The notes: generated from the sequence alone by a model not told the origin. A stretch of DNA of 64,000 nt from Pikeienuella piscinae (GCF_011044155.1 NZ_CP049056.1:1984001-2048000); one strand, 5' to 3'; positions 1 through 9,484 are shown, counted from the first letter of the stretch. Translations and numbers: made by a program.

Positions 1-2
1 TC

Positions 3-611
3 AATGGTTCCGCGTGCGAGGTGTACCCGCAGGCCTGCAAGGCCGCGCTTGACGCCGGCTGGGACTTCATCGGCCATGGCTATACGCAGCGCCCCATGCA
101 CAAGGTCGACGATCAGAAGAAGGCCATCGCCGACACGATCGAGGCCATCAAGGCCTTCACCGGCAAGGCGCCGCGCGGCTGGGAGAGCCCTGGCCTGACC
201 GAAACCGATCACACCCTCGATCTGCTGGCCGACGCCGGCATAGAATACGTTTGCGACTGGGTGCTGGACGACCTGCCGTCTCGGCTACGCACCAAAACCG
301 GCAATATCACCGCCATCCCCTATACCGTCGAAATCAACGACGTGGTCATGACCGCCGTACAGGGCCAGCCATCGGACGAGATCTTCCGCCGCGGCAAGGA
401 TCACTTCGACTGTCTCTATAAAGAGGGCGCGGATATCCCCCGCGTGATGGCGATTTCCATCCACCCGTTCCTGACCGGCGCGCCGCACCGGATCAAGTAT
501 CTGGAGCAGCTCTACGACTACATCCTCGGGCACGAGGGCGTCTGCATGTGGACGGGATCGGAGATCCTGGACTGGTACGCGGACGCGACGAAGAACGAAA
601 CGCTAGCGTAA
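3..611 (+). CDS. Polysaccharide deacetylase / allantoinase-like (PuuE-type) protein, 5' truncated
   Basis: The window opens inside this gene; the reading frame starts at base 3 and ends at TAA 609-611, leaving about 202 residues of the C-terminal part. The visible GHGYTQ near the start and the closing WTGSEILDWY are typical of NodB-fold metal-dependent deacetylases of the PuuE allantoinase / chitin-deacetylase-like group. The family hydrolyses amide bonds of cyclic ureides or N-acetyl groups. The catalytic Asp and first metal ligands would lie upstream and cannot be checked. An aldehyde dehydrogenase follows after 9 bases, so the genes are probably co-transcribed. The deacetylase fold is a confident call; the substrate is unknown. 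Confidence 0.8.
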   Translation, partial: NGSACEVYPQACKAALDAGWDFIGHGYTQRPMHKVDDQKKAIADTIEAIKAFTGKAPRGWESPGLTETDHTLDLLADAGIEYVCDWVLDDLPSRLRTKTGNITAIPYTVEINDVVMTAVQGQPSDEIFRRGKDHFDCLYKEGADIPRVMAISIHPFLTGAPHRIKYLEQLYDYILGHEGVCMWTGSEILDWYADATKNETLA

Positions 612-620
612 AGAACGGGT

Positions 621-2156
621 ATGCCCACGATGAACGAAGTGAAATCCAGGCCGGTTGCGGCGCTCGCTGCGTACTATCCCCTCGAAATCGGCGGCGAAAG
701 GGTCGACGCGCTCTCGGGCAAGACGTTCCCCGTCATCAACCCCGCCACCGGCCAAACGCTCTGTGAGATCGCCGAGGGCGACGCCGCGGATATCGAGGCC
801 GCCGTCGCCGCCGCCGAGAAGGCCGCGCCCGCATGGGGCGGCATGTCGCCGTTGCAGCGCGCCGAAATCCTGAATCGCGCCGCCGCCATCCTGGCGGAAC
901 GCATGCCGTCCTTCGTGGAGATTGAAGTCGCGCAGACCGGTCGCCCGATCCGCGAGATGAAGGCGCAGCTCGCGCGCATGCCGGAATGGTATTCCTACTT
1001 TGGCGCCGTCGCCCGGACATACGAGAGCAGCGTGCCGCCGTTCGGCGGATCTTACGTCAACTACACGCGGCGCAAACCCATCGGCGTGGTCGGTCTGGTG
1101 ACGCCGTGGAACCACCCGCTGCTGATCCTCACCAAGAAAGTCGCCCCCGCGCTCGCCGCCGGCAACACCGTCGTGGTGAAACCGAGCGAAATCGCGCCGA
1201 TCACGCCGCTGATGCTCGCCGATGTCCTCCGCGACGCAGGCTTGCCGGACGGCGCCTATAACGTGGTGCCCGGCTTCGGCGTCGCAGCGGGCGCGTCGCT
1301 CTGCGACCACCCCCGTATCGGCAAGCTCGATCTGACCGGCGGCACCGAAACCGGCCGCAAGGTCGCCGCCATGGCGGGCGAGAAGCTGATCCCGTTCTCG
1401 GGCGAACTTGGCGGCAAGGCGTCGGTCGTGGTCTTCGACGACGTGCCGGAACAGGAAGCCGTCGCCGCTGCGCTCTTCGCCTCGTTCGTGGCCGCCGGCC
1501 AGACCTGCGTGCAGGGCGCGCGGCTGTTGGTGCAGCGGAATATCTACGACAAGGTCGTCGAGCTGCTGGTGAAGCGGACTGACGCGCTGCGCGTCGGCGA
1601 TCCGACCGATCCGCGCACTCAGATGGGGCCGCTGGTCTCCGCCCGCCAGCTCGCCATTGTCGAGAAGTATGTCGAGATCGGCCGCCAGGAGGGCGCCACC
1701 GTCGCCGCCGGCGGCGAACGTCTGACGGACGGCGCCTTCGCCAACGGCTTCTTCCACGCACCGACGGTGTTTACCGATGTGACCAACGACATGCGGATCG
1801 CGCAGGAGGAAATCTTCGGCCCCGTGGTGTGCGTCATGCCCTTCGAGGGCGAGGACGAGGCGGTGACGCTGGCCAACGGCACGCCGTTCGGCCTCGCCGC
1901 CAGCGTCTGGTCCAGGAACGTCGCCCGCGCCCACCGGGTCGCAGAACGGATCGACGCCGGCATCGTCTGGATCAACGATCATCACCGCATCGATCCTTCG
2001 TCGCCCTGGGGCGGCTTCAAGGACAGCGGCATCGGCAAGGAAAACGGCATCGTCTGCTACGAGGGATACACCAAGCTGCAAAGCGTCGTTGTCAACCTCT
2101 CCGACGAGACGTTCGATTGGTTCGCCGACGACGAAACCGAAAAGCGGTACAGCTGA
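621..2156 (+). CDS. NAD(P)-dependent aldehyde dehydrogenase
   Basis: A 511-residue cytosolic enzyme of the ALDH superfamily, which oxidises an aldehyde to its carboxylate with NAD(P)+. The transition-state Asn lies in TPWNHP (about 161-166), the general-base Glu in GELGGK (E262), and the catalytic Cys in GQTC (C296). Full length for the family. The start at 621 lies 9 bases after the deacetylase stop; a second Met three codons in is possible. The asparaginase gene begins one base after the TGA. The company of an amidohydrolase-like enzyme and an asparaginase suggests breakdown of a nitrogenous compound that yields an aldehyde, but the substrate cannot be assigned. Confidence 0.92.
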   Translation: MPTMNEVKSRPVAALAAYYPLEIGGERVDALSGKTFPVINPATGQTLCEIAEGDAADIEAAVAAAEKAAPAWGGMSPLQRAEILNRAAAILAERMPSFVEIEVAQTGRPIREMKAQLARMPEWYSYFGAVARTYESSVPPFGGSYVNYTRRKPIGVVGLVTPWNHPLLILTKKVAPALAAGNTVVVKPSEIAPITPLMLADVLRDAGLPDGAYNVVPGFGVAAGASLCDHPRIGKLDLTGGTETGRKVAAMAGEKLIPFSGELGGKASVVVFDDVPEQEAVAAALFASFVAAGQTCVQGARLLVQRNIYDKVVELLVKRTDALRVGDPTDPRTQMGPLVSARQLAIVEKYVEIGRQEGATVAAGGERLTDGAFANGFFHAPTVFTDVTNDMRIAQEEIFGPVVCVMPFEGEDEAVTLANGTPFGLAASVWSRNVARAHRVAERIDAGIVWINDHHRIDPSSPWGGFKDSGIGKENGIVCYEGYTKLQSVVVNLSDETFDWFADDETEKRYS

Positions 2157-2157
2157 G

Positions 2158-3147
2158 ATGACGCAGCCCCGCGTTCTGCTGCTGGCGCTCGGCGGCACCA
2201 TATCCATGAAGGGCGCGCCCGGGCGGGGAATCGTTCCGACCCTGACCGGCGCCGACCTTGTCGCCGCCGTCCCCGGGCTGAGCGCCGTCGCCGAGATCGA
2301 GGCGCGCTCCCCCTATCAGTTGCCCGGAGCGTCCTTGACGTTTTCGCACCTGAACGCGCTCGCGGGCATGATCGACGCGGCGCTTGCCGATGATTTCGCG
2401 GGCGCGGTCGTCGTTCAGGGCACCGACACCATCGAGGAGACGGCCTTCGTGCTGGATTGCCTCGTCGGCGGCGTCAAGCCCGTGGTCGTCACCGGCGCGA
2501 TGCGAGGCCCGGAAGCGGCTGGCGCGGACGGCCCGGCCAACATCCTCGCCGCCGTGACCTACGCCGCCTCGCCCGGCATGGAAGGGCGCGGCGTGGTCGC
2601 GATTCTGAACGACGAAATCCATGCCGCACGCTATGTCAGAAAGGGGCATACCGGGCTCACCTCGGCGTTCACGTCGTCCCCGCAGGGGCCGATCGGCTTC
2701 GTGCTCGAAGGACGCGCGCTGATGCATGCCCGCACGGAACCCATGCCGAAACTCCCGCGAACGCCCGAAGACGCCGAGCCGCCAGCGGTGGCGCTGGTGA
2801 CGCTCGGCCTTGGTGATGACGGCCGCATGATCGAAGCTGTTTCGAGCTTGGGCTATGCTGGCGCGGTCGTCGTCGGCATGGGCGCCGGACATGTCCCCAG
2901 TGCACATGTTCCAAGACTCTCGGCGCTAGCGGAACAGATGCCCGTCGTTCTCTCAACACGTGTCGCCAATGGCCCGGTTTTCACCGGAACTTACGGGTTT
3001 CCCGGTTCGGAAACGGACCTTCTCGCGAGAGGGATTATTCCGTCAGGCTCCCTCGGTTTCGCCAAAGCCCGTCTCTTATTGCAGATGCAGCTATCTATCG
3101 GGTACGATAGAAAAGAAATCAAATCCGCATTTTCACGTTTTTACTAA
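2158..3147 (+). CDS. Asparaginase family protein
   Basis: 329 residues. Members of the bacterial asparaginase/glutaminase family hydrolyse the side-chain amide of Asn or Gln through a Thr nucleophile. The first conserved threonine is in LGGTIS (T14) and the second motif is QGTDTIEETA (T89-D90). The ATG at 2158 follows the upstream stop by one base, so I prefer it to an in-frame start at 2089 that would lie inside the aldehyde dehydrogenase gene. No signal peptide is visible, which suggests a cytoplasmic type I-like enzyme. The last 60 codons are richer in A+T than the rest, but the C-terminal helix still looks like the family. Last gene of the 5' cluster. Confidence 0.88.
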   Translation: MTQPRVLLLALGGTISMKGAPGRGIVPTLTGADLVAAVPGLSAVAEIEARSPYQLPGASLTFSHLNALAGMIDAALADDFAGAVVVQGTDTIEETAFVLDCLVGGVKPVVVTGAMRGPEAAGADGPANILAAVTYAASPGMEGRGVVAILNDEIHAARYVRKGHTGLTSAFTSSPQGPIGFVLEGRALMHARTEPMPKLPRTPEDAEPPAVALVTLGLGDDGRMIEAVSSLGYAGAVVVGMGAGHVPSAHVPRLSALAEQMPVVLSTRVANGPVFTGTYGFPGSETDLLARGIIPSGSLGFAKARLLLQMQLSIGYDRKEIKSAFSRFY

Positions 3148-3680
3148 TAATCAATTGATTTAGTATAAAAATAATATCGGCCTTATTAAAACAATTGTTC
3201 AGGCGGACTTATATGCAAACGACCCATATTTCTGAAAGGCGACGTGAACGACTGCGGAAAGATAACTGAAACAGGTTTCGGGATTGAGCGAAGGGAGGCG
3301 CTCAGATGCTCGACAGCTTGCAATCGACATGGAAAGATTGACCGGCGCGGAAACGCGCAACCCGGCGTCGCGCGGAAGACTTTATCGACCGGGAACAGGG
3401 TGTTCGCCGCCAGGTGGCTTGCGGCGCGGAGGCCCGACCGGAAGGGGAGAACCGGGTGCGATCAGTTTGCATTCGCACCATGGTGTCGCGATGCGCCAGG
3501 CGGCGCTTCCCGATGGTCATGGGTTCAATCCCCGTTCGTCATTCAAGGACGAATTCGGGCCGGCCACGACCGGCGCCGGAGGGCGTGATGTCGTCGCGCT
3601 TTCATTCGACTCGGCGGTCAAGCCAGGGGCTTGAACTGAGAGCGCGCCGACAGAGCGACAATCCGGCGGAGCGCTTGACG
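3148..3680. other. Gene-poor interval with an AT-rich patch
   Basis: About 530 bases without a supportable gene. Bases 3140-3240 are clearly richer in A+T than anything else nearby. The short overlapping frames between 3244 and 3634 are Arg- and Ala-rich, lack recognisable domains and look non-coding. A short tRNA-like T-arm occurs near 3524-3541 but no complete tRNA can be folded. Confidence 0.5.
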
Positions 3681-3718
3681 GCGCCCGGCGCGCCGGCTCA
3701 ACCGAACGCGCCGGGCGC
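3681..3718 (-). terminator. Hairpin downstream of the porin gene
   Basis: Bases 3681-3692 and 3707-3718 form a perfect 12-bp inverted repeat with a 14-base loop, 18 bases past the porin stop on the minus strand. There is no clear T-run after it, so it may act as an RNA 3'-end stabiliser rather than a classical intrinsic terminator. Confidence 0.5.
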
Positions 3719-3736
3719 CTCCCCCTTACATGCCGA

Positions 3737-4840
3737 TCAGAACCGCCATCGCGCGCCGGCGAGCACGGTTCCGATGTCGTGATAATTGGCGCCGGTGTCG
3801 TCGTCGAAGGAGAAGGATCGGTAGCCGGCATAAGCTTCAAGGTTCAGATCGGTGAAGTTCTGCACCGCCTGGATCCCCCAGGAGCTCGAGTCCGAGCCGG
3901 AAACATTGAAATCCGCCCCATCATAATAGTCGACCGAGATGGCTGAGGGGCCAAACGAGATGAGTTCCCCCTTCCATCCGACCTTCACATAGCCGAACTC
4001 TCCGCCATTATCGTCGGCCATTCCGCCGGAGAGCGTGATGTTCAGGCCCGTCGGAAGATGGACCACGGAGCCGGAAGCCATGATCTGCTCGGTGTTGCTG
4101 CTGTCGTCCTTCCACGCATAGCCGAGACCCGCGTCCAGCTTGATGGTGTCATTGGCGAGCCCGTAACGGATCGCCGCGTCGTAATAGTCGGCGTCATCGC
4201 CCTTGGAGAGAACCTCCTGGCCATAGGCGGCGGAGAGCATGAAGCCGCGGAAATCCGGCGTGTCGTAGCGGACGCGCATCCGGCGAGCGCCGTCAAAGTC
4301 CTTGTAGGCGCTCCCGATGCTTGTGCCGGACAGCACCGCGCCGTTCCGGAACTGAAACGACCCGGCGGTGTCGCCGAGGTTCACGTAGCCTGCAAGGGTG
4401 GTTCCGGAGTTGTCGATCTCAGCCAGGCCGTCGGTGGCCATGCTGCCCTGACCGAGCCAGAGCGAGCCGAAGTCGCTGACGAAGACGCCTTCGCCCTTGC
4501 GGATGTCGGTCTCTCGCCAGTCGAAGAAATCCACATTGTCGTTCTGGCTGGATTCCGCGGTATTCCTCAGGCCGAGGCCGGTTTCGAAGTTGAACCGGAA
4601 CAGGCCCTCGGTCACCGGCAGTTCAACCCAGAGGCCGACACGGCTGGTCGAATTGCTGTTGTCGACGAACTCGTTGTAGGTCTTCTCGCCGTCGTCGACA
4701 CCCTGATAGGTCAGGTTGATCTGACCATAGAGCGTAGCGGACGCGCCAGAATCGTCCGTAAACACGAGATCGCCCGCCATCGCGGGCGCGCCAAGCGCAA
4801 AACTGGCGATCGACGCTACTATGAAAATGTGGAACTTCAT
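3737..4840 (-). CDS. Outer-membrane porin
   Basis: 367 residues with a Sec signal peptide (MKFHIFIVASIASFALGAPA, cleavage probably after AMA near residue 22). The mature part is rich in alternating polar/aromatic beta segments and Asp/Gly/Asn loops and ends in WRF; the terminal Phe is the usual insertion signal of outer-membrane barrels. It resembles the general porins of Rhodobacterales, which let small hydrophilic solutes diffuse into the periplasm. I chose the ATG at 4838-4840 because the signal peptide begins there; an upstream in-frame extension of 28 codons has no signal character. The gene stands alone, with more than 500 bases free of genes on either side. Confidence 0.88.
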   Translation of the reverse strand: MKFHIFIVASIASFALGAPAMAGDLVFTDDSGASATLYGQINLTYQGVDDGEKTYNEFVDNSNSTSRVGLWVELPVTEGLFRFNFETGLGLRNTAESSQNDNVDFFDWRETDIRKGEGVFVSDFGSLWLGQGSMATDGLAEIDNSGTTLAGYVNLGDTAGSFQFRNGAVLSGTSIGSAYKDFDGARRMRVRYDTPDFRGFMLSAAYGQEVLSKGDDADYYDAAIRYGLANDTIKLDAGLGYAWKDDSSNTEQIMASGSVVHLPTGLNITLSGGMADDNGGEFGYVKVGWKGELISFGPSAISVDYYDGADFNVSGSDSSSWGIQAVQNFTDLNLEAYAGYRSFSFDDDTGANYHDIGTVLAGARWRF

Positions 4841-5954
4841 TTTCGGCGCTCCATGATTTATCAGCGCCCTTTCAGCGCAAAAGGCATAATCCCAAGGCAA
4901 CAGCGTCTTCATACGAATTATCAACGCGTTGTCCAGCCGCCATATTCACGGTGGGGCGCGCATAACGCGCCATGGCTGCGGTTGCGTCGGCGTCTGCTCT
5001 CAAAGCGTCGATCCTTACGTCGACAACAGGGAAGGCCCGTATTGAATTACATCGACGATCTCGGACAATAGACTATCCACGAACTGACGTCGCGGGGTTC
5101 CACATCATTCAGTTCACTATTGCCTGTTGTGAGGGTTTTCGGTGACTATTCATCGCATGCGGTCTGTCGCCCCGCGCGCACTTGCAGGGAAGGGATTGAG
5201 TCGGCCTAGGCGCGCGCGCATGATTACCAAGCGCGACGGCGGGTGGATCTGACGGATACGCCAGTTGGTCGGCAAACCCGGAGTCTCAGAAGCAGCGCGA
5301 GCCTTCCGGTCGCCTCGAACGCGACCCGGACCAGCAGATCACGATCCTTCTGCGACGCGGTCAGGCGATCGAAGTTGGCGCGCGCGTTGAGCGACGCCAG
5401 GCGCCGCGACGCCAAGCTCGTGGCGGTCCCGGCGGCCGGAGCCAGAACCGCGTTCATCGAGCCTGATGGCCCCTGGGAGAGCGGATACAGCGGGAGCTAG
5501 AAATCCACGCTCCGCAACGTGCCGCTGAACGGGGAATTGCTCTACAGCCTCGCCGCGGCGAAAATCGCGATCGAAGGCAGGCGGGCTCTCGATCGCATAC
5601 GCCGGAACGCCCGGACTTCCAGCGGTCAGCATGCCCCCAGTCTCGAGAGGCGTCGACATCGCGCGGCGCGCATCGGCCAAGCGGCGGCGACAGGCGCGTC
5701 TTCCCACCGAGTGTCGAGCGGGAGAATAAATCTCCGGCATTCTCCATGCAGGCATCCTTCATCAGCAGCTTGCCTCAATCTTCACCCTGTTCATGCCGCC
5801 CGGCGTCAACCGGCCATCGCGGCGCTTTTCGGGGCGTCGTCTACGGATCGCGATCATGATCTGTCAATTCGCCGCCTCTTGCGCCAGAATTGGAGCGCAC
5901 GAGACGCCGCGCGTCCGGATCGGACAGTCGGCGCCGCCCGCGCCCGAGGAGACC
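4841..5954. other. Long interval without a supportable gene
   Basis: About 1.1 kb between the porin and the aminotransferase. The upstream part should hold the porin promoter, but no strong -35/-10 pair stands out. On the minus strand, 5224-5457 encodes a short peptide with an amphipathic, coding-like stretch (NARANFDRLTASQKDRDLL), and neighbouring frames carry other fragments. They do not join into one open frame or match a family I know. A decayed gene is possible. Confidence 0.4.
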
Positions 5955-7202
5955 ATGCCTGAGCAAACCGCGCCCGACCGCGCCCTGCCCGCCGACGCTG
6001 CGCTGCGCGCCCGCGCCGTTCGCGTCATCCCCGGCGGGCTCTGGGGACATATGAATGCGGCGCGCCTGCCGGCCAGCTTCCCGCAATATTTCGGCCGCTC
6101 CGAAGGGTGCCGGCTCTGGGACGCGGACGGGAACGAATATATCGACTTCATGTGCGCCTACGGCCCGGTCGTGCTCGGCTATCGCGACGCGGAGGTCGAG
6201 GCGGCCGTCGCCGCGCGGCTGGCGAAAGGCGATATCTTCAACGGCCCGGCGCCCGAACTGGTGGAGTTGGCGGAGGCGCTGGTCGACACCGTCGCCCATG
6301 CCGACTGGGCGATGTTCCAGAAGAACGGGACCGACGCCACCACTGCTTGCGTGACGCTCGCGCGGGCCGGAACGGGGCGGCGGAAGGTCCTGGTGGCGAA
6401 GGGCGCCTATCACGGCGCCGCGCCCTGGTGCACGCCCTCACTGGTCGGCGTGACCGCAGAGGACCGAGCGCATATCGCGGAGTTCGCGTATAACGACATA
6501 GCCTCGCTTCAGACGGCGGCCGAGGCGGCGGAGGGCGAACTCGCCGGCGTGATCGTCTCGGCGTTCCGCCACGACGCGCGCCGCGATCAGGAGAGCCCGG
6601 CGCCGGAATTCGCCCGCGCCGTCCGCGCGCTCTGCGACAGGACAGGCGCGGCGCTGATCCTCGACGACGTGCGCGCCGGCTTTCGTATCGACATAAGGGG
6701 GAGTTGGGAGCCACTGGGCGTGCGCCCCGATCTCTCGGCCTGGTCGAAAGCCATCGCCAACGGTCATCCGCTGGCGGCGGTCACCGGAACCGACCGCTTC
6801 CGCGAGGCGGCGCAGTCGACATTCATGACCGGCTCGTTCTGGTGTGGGGCGGCGGCGATGGCGGCGGCGCTGGTCACACTTCGCCGACTCCGCGACACGG
6901 ACGCGATTCAGCACATGAAGACGATGGGCGAGCGGCTGCGCGAAGGACTTGCGGCGCAGGCGCGCGCGCATGGCGTCGCGCTTCGCCAGACCGGCCCGGC
7001 GCAGATGCCGATGCTGCTTTTCGACGACGACCCCGACCTCGCGAAAGGCGACTCGTTCGTCAAGGAAGCGCTCGCGCGCGGAGTCTATCTCCACCCCTGG
7101 CACAACATGTTCCTGAGCGCCGCGCACAGGCCAGAGGATATCGACCTTGCGCTTGAGGCGACAGACGCCGCCCTCCGCGAAACCGCGCGGCGATTCTCGT
7201 GA
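5955..7202 (+). CDS. Class III (GSA-type) PLP-dependent aminotransferase
   Basis: 415 residues of the glutamate-1-semialdehyde aminomutase-like branch of class III aminotransferases, PLP enzymes that move an amino group between an amine and a keto or aldehyde compound. The PLP-binding acid is in LILDDVRAGF (D237/D238) and the Schiff-base lysine is in WSKAIANG (K265). The ATG at 5955 follows a GAGGAG ribosome site; an open frame upstream reaches 5793 but reads like non-coding DNA. True HemL is a housekeeping enzyme, whereas this one lies beside a cytochrome P450 (7240), which suggests secondary or catabolic metabolism. The substrate is not deducible. Confidence 0.85.
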   Translation: MPEQTAPDRALPADAALRARAVRVIPGGLWGHMNAARLPASFPQYFGRSEGCRLWDADGNEYIDFMCAYGPVVLGYRDAEVEAAVAARLAKGDIFNGPAPELVELAEALVDTVAHADWAMFQKNGTDATTACVTLARAGTGRRKVLVAKGAYHGAAPWCTPSLVGVTAEDRAHIAEFAYNDIASLQTAAEAAEGELAGVIVSAFRHDARRDQESPAPEFARAVRALCDRTGAALILDDVRAGFRIDIRGSWEPLGVRPDLSAWSKAIANGHPLAAVTGTDRFREAAQSTFMTGSFWCGAAAMAAALVTLRRLRDTDAIQHMKTMGERLREGLAAQARAHGVALRQTGPAQMPMLLFDDDPDLAKGDSFVKEALARGVYLHPWHNMFLSAAHRPEDIDLALEATDAALRETARRFS

Positions 7203-7239
7203 ACGCGCACGCCGCCCCCCCGGCCGGAGACTCGCGGGG

Positions 7240-8406
7240 ATGAGCACGGCGCCGGTTTACGAGATCGACCACGCCCGGTTCTGGGCCGATCCATATCCCG
7301 ACCTCGCGCGGATGCGGGCGGGTACGCCGATCGCCTTCGTGCCGCAGCTCAACGCCACGCTCTTCACCCGCCGCGACGCGATCTTCGAGTGCGAGAAGAA
7401 TATTGCGGTCTTCTCATCCGAACAGCCGGGCGGGCTGATGACGGCGCTGATGGGTGAGAACATGATGCGAAAGGATGGGGAGGCGCATCTTGCCGAGCGC
7501 AAACAGATGTTCCCCGCGGTCTCACCCAGAACCGTGCGCGATCGCTGGACGGCGCAATTTCGCGAGGATGCGCAGCGCATCCTGGACCAGCTCGCGCCGC
7601 GGGGCGCCGCGGACCTGACAGTCGATTACGCCATGCCCGTCTCCGCCAATGCGCTGCGCGCGCTCACCGGGCTCACGTCGATGACGCCGGCGGAACTGGA
7701 CGGATCGAGCCAGGCGATGATCGACGGCTGCGCCAATTACATCGGCGACCCGGCTGTGGAGAAACGCTGCAACCGCGCGACCGCGCTGATCGACGCGCAT
7801 ATCGATCGCGCGGTCCCGTTGAAGGAAGCCGCGCCCGACCACTCCATTCTCTCCGTCCTGATGCAGGCCGGCCAGCCGCTTTCGCAGATCAGGGCCAATA
7901 TCAAGCTCGCCATATCCGGTGGGCAGAATGAACCGCGCGACGCCATCGCCGGCGCGGCATGGGCGTTGCTGAGCCACCCCGAACAGCTTGCGCTGGTGAA
8001 GAAAGGCGAAGTCGGCTGGGACCGGGTCTTTGCGGAATATGTCCGCTGGATGTCGCCGATCGGCATGTCGCCGCGCCGCGTCGCGCGGGCGTTCGAGTAT
8101 GAAGGCGTGCGATTCGCGCCCGAAGAGCGCGTCTTCTTCATGTTCGGCGCCGCCAATCGCGACCCCGCGCATTTCGACGCGCCGGACCGTTTCGACATCA
8201 CCCGCGACGCCTCCGCCCATATCGCCTTCGGCGCCGGGCCGCATTTCTGCGCCGGGGCATGGGCGTCGAAGGCGCTGGTCGCCGAGGTCGCCCTGCCGAT
8301 GCTTTTTGCGCGCCTGAAAGGTTTGCGGCTGAATGGCGCCGCGAAGATCGGCGGATGGGCCTTTCGCGGCCCGCTGAATGCGCCGGTCGCATGGGACGCG
8401 GGCTGA
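7240..8406 (+). CDS. Cytochrome P450
   Basis: 388 residues, normal for a soluble bacterial P450 (haem-thiolate monooxygenase). The haem-binding loop is FGAGPHFCAG, with ligand C337, and the ExxR motif is EYVR (E266-R269). The I helix reads SGGQNEPRD (about 226-234): the conserved acid-threonine pair used for oxygen activation is absent and a Pro follows the Glu. The ATG at 7240 lies 38 bases after the aminotransferase stop, in a region preceded by GGGGA. No ferredoxin or reductase gene is adjacent, so redox partners must come from elsewhere. The family is certain; the substrate is unknown. Confidence 0.92.
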   Translation: MSTAPVYEIDHARFWADPYPDLARMRAGTPIAFVPQLNATLFTRRDAIFECEKNIAVFSSEQPGGLMTALMGENMMRKDGEAHLAERKQMFPAVSPRTVRDRWTAQFREDAQRILDQLAPRGAADLTVDYAMPVSANALRALTGLTSMTPAELDGSSQAMIDGCANYIGDPAVEKRCNRATALIDAHIDRAVPLKEAAPDHSILSVLMQAGQPLSQIRANIKLAISGGQNEPRDAIAGAAWALLSHPEQLALVKKGEVGWDRVFAEYVRWMSPIGMSPRRVARAFEYEGVRFAPEERVFFMFGAANRDPAHFDAPDRFDITRDASAHIAFGAGPHFCAGAWASKALVAEVALPMLFARLKGLRLNGAAKIGGWAFRGPLNAPVAWDAG

Positions 8407-8446
8407 GCGGGGTCTTCCACGGCCCCGGCCGCGCGCCCATATCGCG

Positions 8447-9415
8447 ATGGTGATGGAGACCGAAACCCCCGGGGCGCAACCGACGCCGGAAGAGGTCCGC
8501 GCCGCTGTCATCCGGGCGGCGCGCGCCTATTTCGACGCGCGGCGCGCGCGTGTCGACGGTTTCGTCGACAAATGGTTCTCGGCGCGCGGCACGCTGCGCC
8601 TGCATCGCCACGCGCTCGGCTGGGACATGGCGAAAGCCCCGGCGAACATCGCGCTCGCCCCGGTCTTCGTCGGCGCCCGGCTCTCAGCCTCGCTCGCCGA
8701 TCTCGCGCGCCGAAGACAGACGGCGAAATGGCTCCGTTCTCGCCACATTCTTCTGGAGACGGCGGTGATGCGCGAGGTCCAGAAGCTCGTCATGGCGGAG
8801 CTGCTGGAATTACCGCTCGACGATGGCGGACCGCATGCCCGGGATGACGCGCTCGCCGCCGCGATCGGCGCCGACCCGGAGATCAGGCGTATGCTCGGCG
8901 CCGCGCGGGCGGAGGGCGCGGCGCTGAACGCGGGGCTTACGGAATACGCCGGCTCCCGGGCGGCGGTGGGGGAGATGACGACCGCGCTGGCGACCATCGG
9001 GGCCGGCGCCGCGGCGTTTCATAAGCTCACGCCGGGCGCGTTGACCCTCGGCCCGGCGCTCGCCGCCGCGATGACGCAGAGCGCGGCGATCGCGGCCTTC
9101 CCGCTCGGCGCCACGGCGGGTTCGATATGGTACGGCTACATGACGCCCGCGACATCGCCCGCGCTGGTCGCTGGCGTCACCGCGGGCATGGCCGCCGGGG
9201 CGGCGGTTTTCGCCGCTTTCGCAGGGCTGATCGCGGACCCGGTTCAGCGCCGGCTCGGGTTTCATCGCCGCAGGCTGCTCCGCCTGATCGATGCGCTGGA
9301 GCGCCAGTTCACCGATGGAGAAGCCGCCGGATTCGCCGCGCGGGAACATTACGTCGCGCGGCTGATCGACTTGATGGACGCCGGCGCCGCAGCGGCGCGA
9401 AACCTCCGCTTCTGA
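8447..9415 (+). CDS. DUF6635-like membrane-associated protein
   Basis: 322 residues. The N-terminal region (about 20-75) with YFDARRARVDGFVDKWF followed by LRLHRHALGWD resembles DUF6635, a proteobacterial family of unknown function. The middle (about 175-270) is strongly hydrophobic and Gly/Ala-rich, with probably three membrane segments; the C-terminus is basic and helical. Three closely spaced starts exist; I chose 8447, though 8453 is equally possible. It follows the P450 by 40 bases and is probably co-transcribed. The family assignment is from memory of the motif and is moderately sure. Confidence 0.65.
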   Translation: MVMETETPGAQPTPEEVRAAVIRAARAYFDARRARVDGFVDKWFSARGTLRLHRHALGWDMAKAPANIALAPVFVGARLSASLADLARRRQTAKWLRSRHILLETAVMREVQKLVMAELLELPLDDGGPHARDDALAAAIGADPEIRRMLGAARAEGAALNAGLTEYAGSRAAVGEMTTALATIGAGAAAFHKLTPGALTLGPALAAAMTQSAAIAAFPLGATAGSIWYGYMTPATSPALVAGVTAGMAAGAAVFAAFAGLIADPVQRRLGFHRRRLLRLIDALERQFTDGEAAGFAAREHYVARLIDLMDAGAAAARNLRF

Positions 9416-9430
9416 AGCACGCAAGACGAA

Positions 9431-9460
9431 AGCGGCCGCCGCGTTTCCGCGACGGCCGCT
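9431..9460. terminator. Bidirectional hairpin terminator between convergent genes
   Basis: Bases 9431-9443 pair with 9448-9460 (13 bp, one mismatch) around a TTTC loop. It lies between the ends of the DUF6635 gene (+) and the DUF992 gene (-), where a shared terminator is expected. Confidence 0.6.
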
Positions 9461-9484
9461 CTCCGCTTCAAACGTCCCTTGACG

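Noticed and set aside
603-2207. Long minus-strand open frame of 534 codons opposite the aldehyde dehydrogenase
   Set aside because: Antisense shadow produced by high-GC codon use; the product is Arg/Asp/Gly-rich without domains, while the plus strand encodes an intact enzyme.
3440-3560. A tRNA-like T-arm (a TTCAATC loop in a five-base-pair stem near 3524-3541)
   Set aside because: No matching acceptor, D-arm or seven-base anticodon loop could be folded upstream; at most a tRNA fragment.
3244-3634. Two overlapping short plus-strand frames
   Set aside because: Arg/Ala-rich, no ribosome site of quality, no family resemblance; overlapping each other in two frames.
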